Source: Lysinibacillus sp. FJAT-14745 (GTDB taxonomy: Bacteria > Bacillota > Bacilli > Bacillales_A > Planococcaceae). From it: a stretch of DNA of 64,000 bases. This document shows positions 1 to 8,451 of the stretch, in pieces (the first letter of the stretch is position 1; each line of letters opens with the position of its first letter). Below the pieces are notes generated by a model. That model was not told where the DNA came from and made no database searches. It worked only from the letters and a program-made list of their open reading frames with translations. The stretch spans positions 10,104 through 74,103 of the forward strand of contig NZ_LITM01000009.1 in the NCBI RefSeq assembly GCF_001275675.1, in the 5' to 3' direction. The position numbers and the translations under genes were made by a program.

Positions 1-345
1 GAAAAACCCCTACTGATTGAAGTTTCACTTTATCCCGCTTTAACGGTCAGTAATCTGCTCAATCTAAAAAATCTAATAAAAGAAAATAATTTGCTAGATG
101 ATTTAGAACTGACCGTAAAAGCCCGATTGGTTCAACTACCAACCAGCCGGGGATGAAAAACCCCTGCTGATTGAAGTTTCACTTTATCCCGCTTTAACGG
201 TCAGTAATCTGCTCAATCTAAAAAATCTAATAAAAGAAAATAGTTTACTAGATGATTTAGAACTGACCGTAAAAGCCTGATAGATTCAATAACCAATTAG
301 TAGGGACTAAAAACCCTATAATTAAGGTTTAACCTTATAAAACCA
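1..345. repeat. Tandem large-hairpin repeats upstream of serC
   Basis: A unit of about 154 bp is repeated directly: positions 1-110 recur at 155-264. The DNA from 108 to 205 can fold into one long hairpin. The outer arms are ACTGACCGTAAAAGC (108-122) and GCTTTAACGGTCAGT (191-205), and the apical stem is CAGC-C-GGGG (144-152) with CCCC-T-GCTG (161-169) around an A-rich loop. Positions 1-51 are the right half of an earlier copy. From 262 a decayed third copy keeps the left arm and apical stem but loses the right outer arm, and it runs up to the serC ribosome binding site. No T-box core or other known leader motif was found. The arrangement looks like a tandemly duplicated dispersed hairpin repeat. 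Confidence 0.8.
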
Positions 346-363
346 AACAAGGAGTGTACCACT

Positions 364-1455
364 TTGACACAACGTGCATACAATTTTAACGCAGGCCCAT
401 CTGCCCTACCACTAGAAGTATTAGAAAAAGCTCAACAACAATTAGTAAACTTCCGTGACTCAGGCATGTCTATTATGGAAATGAGCCACCGCAGTGCCAT
501 TTTCGACGAAGTACATAATGAAGCAATTGCTTTATTGAAAAAGCTTTATGCTATCCCAGAAAACTATGAAGTTCTTTTCCTACAAGGTGGAGCTAGTCTT
601 CAATTCACTATGATACCGATGAACTTCCTTCAGGCAGATCAAAAAGCTAGCTATGTATTATCAGGTTCATGGTCTGAAAAAGCATTCAAAGAGGCTAAAT
701 TATTTGGTACGCCTGTAGAAGCTGCTAGTACAAAAGAAAATAAATACCGCAATATCCCAGCTTTAGCAGATATCCAATTCAATGAAGAAGATGCTTATTT
801 GCATATCACTTCAAACAATACGATTTACGGTACACAATGGAAAGAATTCCCTGAAACAGGTAATGTACCGTTAGTTGCGGATATGTCTAGTGATATTCTT
901 TCTAAACCCGTCGATGTAAGTAAATTTGGTCTTATTTATGCAGGGGCTCAAAAAAATCTTGGTCCATCTGGTGTAACAGTAGTTATTATTCGCAAAGATT
1001 TGTTAGAGAAAGCGAATAAAAATATTCCTACAATGCTTAAATATTCAACGCATGCTGACAGTAACTCTTTATACAATACACCACCAACTTTTGGTATCTA
1101 TATGTTAGGTGAAGTATTAAAATGGGTAGAATCAAAAGGCGGCGTTGCTGAAATTGCCAAGTATAATGAGTTAAAAGCAAAAGTAATTTATGATGCTATT
1201 GATAATAGCAACGGGTTCTATACAGGTCATGCAACACCTGAAAGTCGTTCTTTAATGAACATCACTTTCCGTGTTGCTGATGAAGAGCTTGAAAAACAAT
1301 TCCTTGTTGAAGCAAAAGCAGCAGGATTTGTTGGACTTAATGGACACCGTTCTGTAGGCGGCTGCCGTGCTTCTACTTATAATGCTGTACCGTTAGAAGC
1401 TTGTGAAGCATTACGTGACTTTATGGTAGAATTCCAACAAAAACATCAATTATAA
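364..1455 (+). CDS. serC: Phosphoserine aminotransferase
   Basis: SerC is a class V, PLP-dependent aminotransferase that converts 3-phosphohydroxypyruvate and glutamate to phosphoserine in serine biosynthesis. The protein has 363 residues, normal for the family. Near the N-terminus it has NFNAGPSALP, then GGASLQF (about residues 75-81) for cofactor phosphate binding, and AGAQKNLGPSG with the predicted Schiff-base lysine K197. The C-terminal GLNGHRSVGGCRAS segment is also typical. The start is TTG, set by AAGGAG about 10 bases upstream. The gene is monocistronic: a terminator follows directly and hairpin repeats precede it. No other serine-pathway gene is in view. Confidence 0.96.
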   Translation: MTQRAYNFNAGPSALPLEVLEKAQQQLVNFRDSGMSIMEMSHRSAIFDEVHNEAIALLKKLYAIPENYEVLFLQGGASLQFTMIPMNFLQADQKASYVLSGSWSEKAFKEAKLFGTPVEAASTKENKYRNIPALADIQFNEEDAYLHITSNNTIYGTQWKEFPETGNVPLVADMSSDILSKPVDVSKFGLIYAGAQKNLGPSGVTVVIIRKDLLEKANKNIPTMLKYSTHADSNSLYNTPPTFGIYMLGEVLKWVESKGGVAEIAKYNELKAKVIYDAIDNSNGFYTGHATPESRSLMNITFRVADEELEKQFLVEAKAAGFVGLNGHRSVGGCRASTYNAVPLEACEALRDFMVEFQQKHQL

Positions 1456-1462
1456 AAAAATC

Positions 1463-1498
1463 GACGAATGATTTACTCACGTAATCATTCGTCTTTTT
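1463..1498 (+). terminator. serC terminator
   Basis: Perfect 11-bp stem GACGAATGATT / AATCATTCGTC (1463-1473, 1483-1493) with a 9-base loop followed by TTTTT, eight bases after the serC stop codon. Confidence 0.9.
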
Positions 1499-1689
1499 AA
1501 TATTTGCGGAAAGAAGACAATCCTTCTATTCAATTTTTAAGGAATACATCTTTTTAAATGCCTGGCGGACATATAACCAATCTCCTTGCACTCAAAAATC
1601 ATAGAATATTAGAGTATTGCGCAATACTAGTCGGGGAAGACCTTTGTACAAAAAAAATTGAAGCTACTTAAAACAACATAGTTACTATT

Positions 1690-1733
1690 AAAGGGGTAGT
1701 TCCAAGCGAAACCTCACTTGGAACTACCCCTTT
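1690..1733. terminator. Hairpin downstream of zur, possible terminator
   Basis: A perfect 17-bp inverted repeat, AAAGGGGTAGTTCCAAG and its complement, with a 10-base loop. It lies just beyond the zur stop. The T-run is only three bases on either strand, so it may work as a weak bidirectional terminator or as a 3'-end stabiliser. Confidence 0.6.
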
Positions 1734-1757
1734 CTTCAAATATTGTCATTTCAGATT

Positions 1758-2180
1758 TTACAACGTTTCATGTTTACAATCTGGACATTTACCATAGATC
1801 TCAAATTTATGATTTTCAATTTCATAGTCTGGCAGCTTTTCTCCAAGCATTTCCATAGGGCAGAGATTTAGCTCCTTAACATTGCCACAATCCATACAAA
1901 TAAAATGATGGTGATGATGTTCAGATTCACAATGCATACGGAAATTTCGCTCCCCAGATAACTCAGTTTCCTCCAAAATTCCTAGCTTCACAAACGTTGC
2001 AAGGTTGCGATATATCGTATCGAAACTCATACCTGGAAAATCTTTTTTCAAAACATCTAATAAGTCTCGAGCAGTTAGATATTTATCCGTTGCTGCAAAC
2101 ATATCTAATAATAACTCCCGCTTATCTGTTTTTTTAAAGCCATTTTCTTTTAAAATTTCCCACGCTCTAGAGACATTCAC
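1758..2180 (-). CDS. zur: Zinc-responsive Fur-family repressor Zur
   Basis: A Fur-family metalloregulator of 140 residues. The N-terminal winged helix includes [11 protein letters not shown], the DNA-recognition region of the family. The C-terminal dimerisation and metal-binding half carries a His-rich stretch (HHHHHH region, about 88-92) and two CxxC pairs (C95/C98 and C132/C135) that form the structural zinc site. Assignment to zinc rather than iron rests on location: the gene is last in an operon with the znu ABC transporter genes, as in Bacillus. The start is GTG at 2180, overlapping the znuB stop as GTGA and preceded by GGGAGGAGG. Coupled translation with znuB is likely. It probably represses its own operon through the site at 3823-3837. 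Confidence 0.9.
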   Translation of the reverse strand: MNVSRAWEILKENGFKKTDKRELLLDMFAATDKYLTARDLLDVLKKDFPGMSFDTIYRNLATFVKLGILEETELSGERNFRMHCESEHHHHHFICMDCGNVKELNLCPMEMLGEKLPDYEIENHKFEIYGKCPDCKHETL

Positions 2181-3040
2181 TGCGCTACCTCCTCCCGTTT
2201 TGTAGCCATCTTAAATACTATTTTCTTCACTAGTATAACAAGTAACAAAATTAAGATAGAAGTGACGACAATTGTACCACCAGGTGCTAAATCTAAATAA
2301 AAGGCACTGACTAAACCGATTAACACAGCCGCTTCGCCAAAGACAATTGCATAGATGATTGTTTGCTTAAAGCCCTTTGCCAGTCGCATTGCAGCAGCCA
2401 CTGGTAACGTCATAAGTGATGATACAAGTAAAATACCGACGATGCGCATACTTGCAGCAATAACAAGCGCTGTAACAATCATAAATAAGAGATGAATCCA
2501 ACGTGCAGGCAGACCGCTAGCTTTTGCATATTCCTCGTCGAAAGATAAAACAAAAAGTTCCTTAAAAAATATAAACAAAAAGATAATAACAATGACAGCA
2601 ATTCCTACCACGACCCATAAATCCTGACGTGATACAGCTGACACTGAACCAAATAAATAGCTCATTAAATCCGTGCTAAAGCCACTTGCAAGCGAGATAA
2701 ATATAGCACTAATACCAATCCCACCTGACATAATAATCGGAATCGCAAGCTCTTCATAGTGCTTATATAAACGTCTAAGACGCTCAATTAATATTGAACC
2801 GCTGACAGAGGCCAGTATGCCTAAGTAAATTGGATTTAGCATTGCCAAGGCTGTAACAGATTGGCTGATATATAAGCTTCCCGCTATACCTGCCAGTGTC
2901 ACATGTGACAAGGCATCTGCAATAAGCGAGAGCCTGCGAACGACAATAAAAACACCTAGTAGCGGTGCCAATATGCCAATTAATAGCCCAGAGAAAAAGG
3001 CATTTTGTAAAAATTCATAGTTCAAAATTGCTTCGATCAT
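2177..3040 (-). CDS. znuB: Zinc ABC transporter permease
   Basis: A 287-residue integral membrane protein of the ABC-3 family (ZnuB/MntB/TroC type), with about eight hydrophobic segments. The N-terminal region [20 protein letters not shown] is typical of metal-chelate permeases. I place the start at the ATG at 3040, preceded by AGAAGGAGAAGG; the frame is open for 16 more codons upstream, but those overlap znuC. It lies 14 bases after znuC and overlaps zur. With ZnuC it should form the inner-membrane zinc importer. The solute-binding subunit (znuA) is not next to these genes, so it must be encoded elsewhere or be replaced by another binding protein. Confidence 0.9.
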   Translation of the reverse strand: MIEAILNYEFLQNAFFSGLLIGILAPLLGVFIVVRRLSLIADALSHVTLAGIAGSLYISQSVTALAMLNPIYLGILASVSGSILIERLRRLYKHYEELAIPIIMSGGIGISAIFISLASGFSTDLMSYLFGSVSAVSRQDLWVVVGIAVIVIIFLFIFFKELFVLSFDEEYAKASGLPARWIHLLFMIVTALVIAASMRIVGILLVSSLMTLPVAAAMRLAKGFKQTIIYAIVFGEAAVLIGLVSAFYLDLAPGGTIVVTSILILLLVILVKKIVFKMATKREEVAQ

Positions 3041-3054
3041 TATGCCTTCTCCTT

Positions 3055-3801
3055 CTAGTGAATCTTTCTCACAGAATGGCCATACCATGCATCAAGCGCA
3101 TCCTGAGAAATTGTATCAAATTCATTTTTGTAACCGTGGAAGTGGATGGTTTGATTTAAACATGCCACATGACTAATACGGTTCGATACTGTATCAACAT
3201 CGTGTGTTACAAGAATCATTGTAATTCCCTGTTCCCGATTCAATTTCGCCAGCATATCATAAAATGACTGCACATTCTCATGATCAATGCCGACAGTTGG
3301 TTCATCTAATATTAATAGCCTCGGTTCGCTAACTAAAGCTCTTGCAATAAAGACACGTTGCTGTTGCCCACCAGATAACTCACCAATATTACGATTCATA
3401 AATGCTTCCATGCCGACAGCTTTTAATGCTTCTAACACTTTTTCCTTCGCATCTCGTCCAGGTCTTTTAAATAATCCTAATTTTTTGGATAGTCCACTTT
3501 TCACTACTTCTTGGACGGTTGCTGGAAACCCTGAATTGAAGGCATTCGATTTTTGTGACACATACCCTATCCATTCACGATGCTTAAAAGTCGTACTTGG
3601 TTCTCCAAATAGCTTTATTTCTCCTGACATTGGTTTTAGTAACCCTAAAATAATCTTTAATAATGTAGATTTCCCTGACCCGTTCGGACCGAGAAGTGCT
3701 AAAAAATCTCCCTCTTCTACACGGAAAGAGATATTTTTTAATACTTGCGTATAGTCATATTGAAATGACACGTTTTCAATGTCAATTAATGATTTTTTCA
3801 T
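3055..3801 (-). CDS. znuC: Zinc ABC transporter ATP-binding protein
   Basis: A 248-residue ABC ATPase. Walker A is GPNGSGKST (about 38-46), the signature is LSGGQQQR (about 142-149), Walker B is LLILDEP (about 162-168) and the switch histidine is in VTHD (about 200). It is the first gene of the znuC-znuB-zur operon and energises the ZnuB permease. The metal specificity (zinc rather than manganese) is inferred from the zur gene in the same operon and from the Zur-like box just upstream of the start. Confidence 0.9.
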   Translation of the reverse strand: MKKSLIDIENVSFQYDYTQVLKNISFRVEEGDFLALLGPNGSGKSTLLKIILGLLKPMSGEIKLFGEPSTTFKHREWIGYVSQKSNAFNSGFPATVQEVVKSGLSKKLGLFKRPGRDAKEKVLEALKAVGMEAFMNRNIGELSGGQQQRVFIARALVSEPRLLILDEPTVGIDHENVQSFYDMLAKLNREQGITMILVTHDVDTVSNRISHVACLNQTIHFHGYKNEFDTISQDALDAWYGHSVRKIH

Positions 3802-3822
3802 GTATGCTCTCTTCTTTCTAAT

Positions 3823-3837
3823 TCAAAATCATTACGA
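3823..3837. promoter_or_regulatory. Probable Zur operator upstream of znuC
   Basis: TCAAAATCATTACGA fits the 7-1-7 Zur box TCGTAAT-N-ATTACGA known from B. subtilis: the right half is perfect and the left half matches in five of seven positions. It lies 22-36 bases upstream of the znuC start codon, suitable for autoregulation of the operon by Zur. Confidence 0.65.
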
Positions 3838-4030
3838 TTTACAAGTTGTAAGTATAAATGAAAGTACAGTTTTTGTAAAGAAAATAAGATTGCTATTCTA
3901 CTGTTAATATCTCAAGTTGTTATAGACTTTGATTCTGAAACATTATGCGAAAGGTTTTCATAGCTGTCACGACGTTCACAAGAATGTTTTTGTTTCAAGA
4001 AACTAAACAATTTTAAAAGGAGGATTAGCT

Positions 4031-4267
4031 TTGAGTATTCAATTTTTACAGCAATTAACACAAAGTAGTGATAAGGAAGTTGTTGCGATTGCACGTGCTG
4101 AAGGATTTGAAATTACTACTTCTGAAGTAAGAAAACTCCGGCCTTATTTGGAGCAATTCTCATTTACGTGGCTCTTTTTAGGTATTCCAAAAGATATTCT
4201 TGTAGAGGTTGAAGCTGTTTTAGGTAGAAAGCGTTCCAGACAACTAATTGCATTGTTTACGAAATAA
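4031..4267 (+). CDS. yqfT: DUF2624 family protein (YqfT-like)
   Basis: A small soluble protein of 78 residues resembling the uncharacterised YqfT/DUF2624 family, which in Bacillus also lies beside nfo. It is predicted mostly helical, has no membrane segment and ends in a basic helix (GRKRSRQLIALF). The start is TTG, chosen because AAAGGAGGA lies seven bases upstream. It is transcribed towards nfo and shares a terminator with it. The function is unknown; conserved linkage with nfo and cshB hints at a nucleic-acid role, but that is inference only. Confidence 0.8.
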   Translation: MSIQFLQQLTQSSDKEVVAIARAEGFEITTSEVRKLRPYLEQFSFTWLFLGIPKDILVEVEAVLGRKRSRQLIALFTK

Positions 4268-4274
4268 AAGAAAG

Positions 4275-4315
4275 GCCCGAAAATCAGTCTTATGCTAGCT
4301 GATTTCGGGCTTTTT
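4275..4315. terminator. Terminator between yqfT and nfo
   Basis: Stem GCCCGAAAATCAG / CTGATTTCGGGC (4275-4287, 4299-4310) followed by TTTTTATT on the plus strand. It sits between convergent genes and may act on both. Confidence 0.85.
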
Positions 4316-4318
4316 ATT

Positions 4319-5212
4319 CTATCCTCTTAGAGCATCGATTAACTCTGGTTTAAACTCTCCATTATGAAGCATTTCAATTTCATGTTTATAAGGAGCCGAT
4401 TTTGATTTGGCATCATTATTTAAAGCAACATATGGTGTTTCTAAGATTTTAGGAATCTCCATTAATTGTGGATGATGCACAATATTTTTTAATGCATCAA
4501 AGCCAATATGACCGAAGCCAATATTTTCGTGACGGTCTTTTCCTGCACCACGGACATTTTTTGAATCATTGATATGCAGGACTTTGATACGATCAACACC
4601 TATTAGTTTATCAAACTCATTTAGAACGCCATCAAAATCTTCTACAATATTATAACCAGCGTCATGAGTATGGCATGTATCAAAGCATACTGAAAGACGC
4701 TCATTATGTGTTACACCATCTATAATTTTAGCAAGCTCTTCAAAGGAACGACCACATTCAGTTCCCTTCCCCGCCATTGTCTCTAATGCGATTTGTACAG
4801 GATAATCCTGTGACAACACTTCGTTTAAACCTTCAATAATCTTGGCAATACCTGCGTCTGCTCCCGCACCTACATGGGCACCTGGGTGCAAAACAATTTG
4901 TGTTGCTTCCAACGCCGCTGTACGTTCAATTTCAGTTTGTAAAAAATCTACACCTAGACGGAAAGTTTCAGGTTTTTCTGTGTTCGCAATATTGATAATG
5001 TACGGAGCATGGACAACAATATTCGTCATACCATGCTCTTTCATGTGTAGTAAGCCATTCATAATATTAAGGTCAGCAATTGCCTTACGACGAGTGTTTT
5101 GCGGTGCTCCTGTATAAATCATAAAGGTATTTGCCCCATAGGAAAGGGCCTCTTTACTTGATCCGAGCAGCATTTCTTTTCCGCTCATTGAAACATGTGA
5201 TCCAAGTAGCAT
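4319..5212 (-). CDS. nfo: Endonuclease IV (AP endonuclease)
   Basis: A TIM-barrel AP endonuclease of base-excision repair that cleaves 5' of abasic sites; 297 residues, normal length. The trinuclear zinc ligands are recognisable in the motifs [29 protein letters not shown] and [11 protein letters not shown]. The N-terminus [11 protein letters not shown] is the usual family start. It lies 12 bases downstream of cshB on the same strand, the B. subtilis arrangement (yqfR-yqfS), so the two are probably cotranscribed. Confidence 0.95.
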   Translation of the reverse strand: MLLGSHVSMSGKEMLLGSSKEALSYGANTFMIYTGAPQNTRRKAIADLNIMNGLLHMKEHGMTNIVVHAPYIINIANTEKPETFRLGVDFLQTEIERTAALEATQIVLHPGAHVGAGADAGIAKIIEGLNEVLSQDYPVQIALETMAGKGTECGRSFEELAKIIDGVTHNERLSVCFDTCHTHDAGYNIVEDFDGVLNEFDKLIGVDRIKVLHINDSKNVRGAGKDRHENIGFGHIGFDALKNIVHHPQLMEIPKILETPYVALNNDAKSKSAPYKHEIEMLHNGEFKPELIDALRG

Positions 5213-5224
5213 TTGAATGCCTCC

Positions 5225-6526
5225 TTATTTTTTACCGCGAGCTTTTAAACGACGTTCACGTTTTTTAACTTTTTCCATTTCCCATTTCATATTACGCTTG
5301 TAGCCTGGTTTTACTTTTTTCGGCTTACGCACCAATGCTTTTGCTTTCGCATCGATTTCATTTTCATGCTTCACACGATTTTTACGTGCATGGCGATCTT
5401 TTAGTTCAGACCATTCGCCATCTTTTACATCTTTTTGAACAAATGGAACGCCCATTTTCTCAACACGTACTACTGCATCCTCATCTGATGGCTCAAACAA
5501 CGTGATAGCAGTTCCTTTATTCCCTGCACGCGCTGTACGTCCTACACGATGAATAAAGAATTCTAAGTCCTCTGGGATTTCGTAGTTAATGACATGTGAA
5601 ATTCCTTGAATATCGATACCACGCGCTGCAAGATCTGTTGCAACGATATATTGATAGTCCAATTCTCGAATTTGCTTCATCATTTTCTTACGATCACGTG
5701 GACTTAAATCACCATGTATTTGACCACAGCGAATCCCGTTTTCATTTAAGAAGCCTGCAACATGCTCTGCTGTTTTACGTGTGTTGGTGAAAATTACCGC
5801 TAAAAATGGATTGATTCCTTCAATGACATCTAACAAACGTTTGTTACGTGATTTAGAACGCACTGGTACAAGCACAAAGTCAATTCCTTCTGCAACCGGG
5901 CGTTTATCGTTCATATGGATATGAACAGGTGCTTCCATATATTTTTTTAAGAAAGGTTGAAGCTTTTCTGGAATTGTTGCTGAGAATACAAACATTTCAA
6001 GGTTTTCTGGCATTTGGGAAGCAAAACCATCGATTTCCTCTATAAAGCCCATGTCGAAGGCTAAATCTGCCTCATCGACAACTAAAATTGGCGCCGTATG
6101 CACAAATAACGCTTGCGCTGAAACGAGATCACGAATACGTCCTGGCGTTCCGACAACAATTTGTGGTTGCGTTTTTAACTTATCAATGGAGCGTTGTTTG
6201 TCCGTACCTCCAATAAATAATTTCGCTTGAATAGTTGTTCCTTCTATTAATTGATTTAACGCATCAAAAATTTGTTGTGCAAGCTCACGTGTAGGTGACG
6301 TAATAACAGCTTGTACTTCCTGCTTGTCAGCATTAATTCGTTGCACAATCGGAATTAAAAAGCTATGTGTTTTTCCCGTCCCTGTATGCGCTTGTCCGAT
6401 TGCACTCTTACCTTTTAATAGTAGTGGAATGATTTCCTTTTGAATCGGCGTTGGTTCTGTAAAGCCAAGTTTTGCAATTGCATCCTGCAAAAATGGCTGA
6501 AAATTATAATCAGTATATTTTGACAT
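5225..6526 (-). CDS. cshB: DEAD-box RNA helicase CshB
   Basis: A cold-shock type DEAD-box helicase of 433 residues. Motifs in order: Q motif around TEPTPIQKE, Walker A AHTGTGKT (46-53), PTRELAQQ, TPGR, DEAD (151-154), SAT (about 182-184), and in the second RecA domain ARGIDIQ and HRVGRTAR. The C-terminal 60 residues are very rich in Lys and Arg, a typical RNA-binding tail. It belongs to the CshB/YqfR branch by its neighbours nfo and yqfT. It probably acts in RNA unwinding and RNP remodelling, especially in the cold. The next backbone genes expected, yqfQ and ispH, are about 15 kb away because of inserted genes. Confidence 0.93.
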   Translation of the reverse strand: MSKYTDYNFQPFLQDAIAKLGFTEPTPIQKEIIPLLLKGKSAIGQAHTGTGKTHSFLIPIVQRINADKQEVQAVITSPTRELAQQIFDALNQLIEGTTIQAKLFIGGTDKQRSIDKLKTQPQIVVGTPGRIRDLVSAQALFVHTAPILVVDEADLAFDMGFIEEIDGFASQMPENLEMFVFSATIPEKLQPFLKKYMEAPVHIHMNDKRPVAEGIDFVLVPVRSKSRNKRLLDVIEGINPFLAVIFTNTRKTAEHVAGFLNENGIRCGQIHGDLSPRDRKKMMKQIRELDYQYIVATDLAARGIDIQGISHVINYEIPEDLEFFIHRVGRTARAGNKGTAITLFEPSDEDAVVRVEKMGVPFVQKDVKDGEWSELKDRHARKNRVKHENEIDAKAKALVRKPKKVKPGYKRNMKWEMEKVKKRERRLKARGKK

Positions 6527-6705
6527 AATTCGTTCCTCCTAACATCTTTCCCATTGTATCATGATTCAACTTGTAGGTATATTAACGTCCTATTATCTAA
6601 AGCATGAACATAATTTTATATTTTTATCATAGCTGTAGCGAAGCCCTTATCAAAGTTACTCGAAATGCAGTAAATATGCAATAAAAAAAGCGCTCAGACT
6701 GTAGA

Positions 6706-6863
6706 GAGGGTACTGAAAAACTTACGTTGCCCGCGGAAAGCGAGCGGAATGCTTCGGAAAACAACAGTAGAGTCACAGTGCCAAATGAAAAAAGCGAGGA
6801 ATTCAACGATTTAATCATTGAATTCCTCGCAACGTGAGAAGATATGGACTTTTTCAGTGCCCT
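6706..6863. mobile_element. MITE-like element with 10-bp flanking duplication
   Basis: About 158 bp bounded by imperfect terminal inverted repeats: GAGGGTACTGAAAAA at the left (6706-6720) and TTTTTCAGTGCCCT at the right (6850-6863). Directly outside lie two copies of AGACTGTAGA (6696-6705 and 6864-6873), which look like a 10-bp target-site duplication. Inside is a perfect 13-bp stem GCGAGGAATTCAA (6794-6806) / TTGAATTCCTCGC (6818-6830), followed on the minus strand by six T, which could terminate transcription. There is no transposase, so it would be a non-autonomous derivative of an insertion sequence. The rest of the 590-base gap 6527-7117 is AT-rich with no supported gene. Confidence 0.75.
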
Positions 6864-7117
6864 AGACTGTAGACAAACACTACTGCTAATTGCATAAAGC
6901 TGTATGGTTATTTGTTCGTCAGAACTCTCATTCTCGTTTTGTGAGGAATGTCGAAACTTTTGATACACTTTATTTTATCGAAAAGTTGAAGCGCTATAAT
7001 GCTGTAAAAAAAAGCCAGGAATTAGTATTTTTCATGTCATTTACTGTCAACTAATACCTTGGAGAATTACCATATGTTACGATAAAAATGTAAGATACTA
7101 GAGGAGGTTGACTTATT

Positions 7118-8173
7118 ATGAAAGCAGCAAGATGGTATAAAGCAAAAGACATCCGTGTAGAAAACATTGAAGAACCAGTAATTTCATCTGGAAAAGTAAA
7201 AATTAAAGTACATTGGACAGGGATTTGTGGTAGTGATTTACATGAATACGCAGCTGGACCAATATTCATTCCAGTGGAACAACCTCACTATGTAAGTAAA
7301 GATATAGCGCCAATTGTTATGGGACACGAGTTCTCTGGTGAAGTAGTAGAAATTGGCGAAGGTGTTACAAAGGTACAAGTTGGAGATCCTGTCGTTGTAG
7401 AACCTATTCTTGCATGTGGCGAATGTGCCGCTTGCAAAAAAGGGAAATACAATATTTGTAAGCACTTAGGCTTCCACGGTCTTTCTGGCGGTGGCGGAGG
7501 TTTCTCTGAATATACAATGGTAGATGAAAAAATGGTACACAAAATGCCAGAGGGTCTTTCCTATGAACAAGGTGCACTTGTTGAACCAGCGGCAGTAGCA
7601 TTACATGCAGTTCGTCAAAGTAAACTAAAAGCTGGCGATACAGCAGCTGTCTTTGGTACAGGGCCAATCGGTCTTCTTGTTATCGAAGCATTGCGTGCAG
7701 CTGGAGCAGCCGAAATTTATGCGATAGAACTTTCTGCAGAGCGTGCTGCTAAAGCATTAGAGCTTGGCGCCACAGCAGTTATTAACCCTAAAGATGAGGA
7801 TGCAGTAGCTCGTCTACATGAATTAACAAATGGTGGCGTAGATGTTGCATTTGAAGTAACAGGTGTACCTGTAGTATTACAGCAAGCTATTGATTCAACA
7901 ACATTTGAAGGTGAAACAATTATCGTTTCTATTTGGGAAACTGAAGCTTCTATTCTGCCAAACAATATCGTACTGACAGAGCGTTCTGTAAAAGGGATTA
8001 TTGCTTATCGCGATATTTTCCCAGCCGTTATGGAATTAATGAAACAAGGCTACTTCCCTGCTGAAAAACTTGTGACAAAACGAATTGCTCTTGATGAAGT
8101 CGTAACAGAAGGCTTCGAGGCACTAATGAAAGAAAAAAATCATATTAAAATCCTTGTAAATTCACAAGCTTAA
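7118..8173 (+). CDS. bdhA: Zinc-dependent 2,3-butanediol dehydrogenase-like alcohol dehydrogenase
   Basis: A medium-chain dehydrogenase/reductase of 351 residues. The catalytic zinc ligands are in GICGSDLHE (C37) and GHE (H70, E71), and the structural zinc cysteines are C100, C103, C106 and C114. The Rossmann loop FGTGPIGLL (about 179-187) precedes an acidic residue, favouring NAD(H). Overall it resembles the (R,R)-butanediol dehydrogenase/acetoin reductase branch (BdhA/YdjL), but sorbitol- or threonine-type substrates cannot be excluded. An AGAGGAGG ribosome binding site precedes the ATG. It is a single gene with its own terminator and has no acetoin-pathway neighbours. Confidence 0.85.
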   Translation: MKAARWYKAKDIRVENIEEPVISSGKVKIKVHWTGICGSDLHEYAAGPIFIPVEQPHYVSKDIAPIVMGHEFSGEVVEIGEGVTKVQVGDPVVVEPILACGECAACKKGKYNICKHLGFHGLSGGGGGFSEYTMVDEKMVHKMPEGLSYEQGALVEPAAVALHAVRQSKLKAGDTAAVFGTGPIGLLVIEALRAAGAAEIYAIELSAERAAKALELGATAVINPKDEDAVARLHELTNGGVDVAFEVTGVPVVLQQAIDSTTFEGETIIVSIWETEASILPNNIVLTERSVKGIIAYRDIFPAVMELMKQGYFPAEKLVTKRIALDEVVTEGFEALMKEKNHIKILVNSQA

Positions 8174-8186
8174 TTTATTTATAGCG

Positions 8187-8228
8187 ACAGGTAGAGAAAA
8201 CTAAGAAGCTTTTCTCTACCTGTTTTTA
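8187..8228 (+). terminator. bdhA terminator
   Basis: Perfect 14-bp stem ACAGGTAGAGAAAA / TTTTCTCTACCTGT (8187-8200, 8210-8223) running into TTTTATTT, 14 bases after the stop codon. Confidence 0.9.
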
Positions 8229-8253
8229 TTTGTTAAATTTTTATCCCTCTATT

Positions 8254-8451
8254 GCTCATCATCATAACGTAGGGTTGATTTCCGTTCCGACTGGGCGCTT
8301 TCCTGGGGGCGTCCGATGAGCCGCTTCGCTTCGCTGCAGGGTCTCATCTGTGACGCTGATCCCCGAGGAGTCGCCCAGCCTCCACTCCAATCAACTTATA
8401 TACATGGTAAACTTATTAACAAATGTCATCCCTAACTTTTGGTGATGAACC
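8254..8451 (+). repeat. Dispersed inverted-repeat element, copy 1
   Basis: A non-coding element of about 198 bp with nested imperfect inverted termini. The outer ends are CTCATCATCATAACGTAGGG at the left and CCCTAACTTTTGGTGATGA at the right. The inner ends start with GTTGATTTCCGTTCC (8274) and finish with ACTCCAATCAAC (8395). It carries the common core GGGCGCTTTCCTGGGGGCG and GATGAGCCGCTTC. Other copies are at 33845-34104 and 51475-51726 and, inverted, at 15988-16490. This copy lacks the central segment of about 65 bp found in the longer copies. Its right end touches the kdpC stop codon. Confidence 0.85.

Noticed and set aside
1-363. T-box or other amino-acid leader for serC
   Set aside because: No GGGTGGNACCGCG core and no terminator directly before the gene; the sequence is a tandemly repeated hairpin.
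3802-4030. A znuA gene next to znuC
   Set aside because: No frame of suitable size or with a signal peptide; the region holds only the Zur-like site and the yqfT leader.
6627-6968. 113-residue frame on the minus strand between cshB and bdhA
   Set aside because: It spans the MITE-like element including both termini; no ribosome binding site and no recognisable domain.
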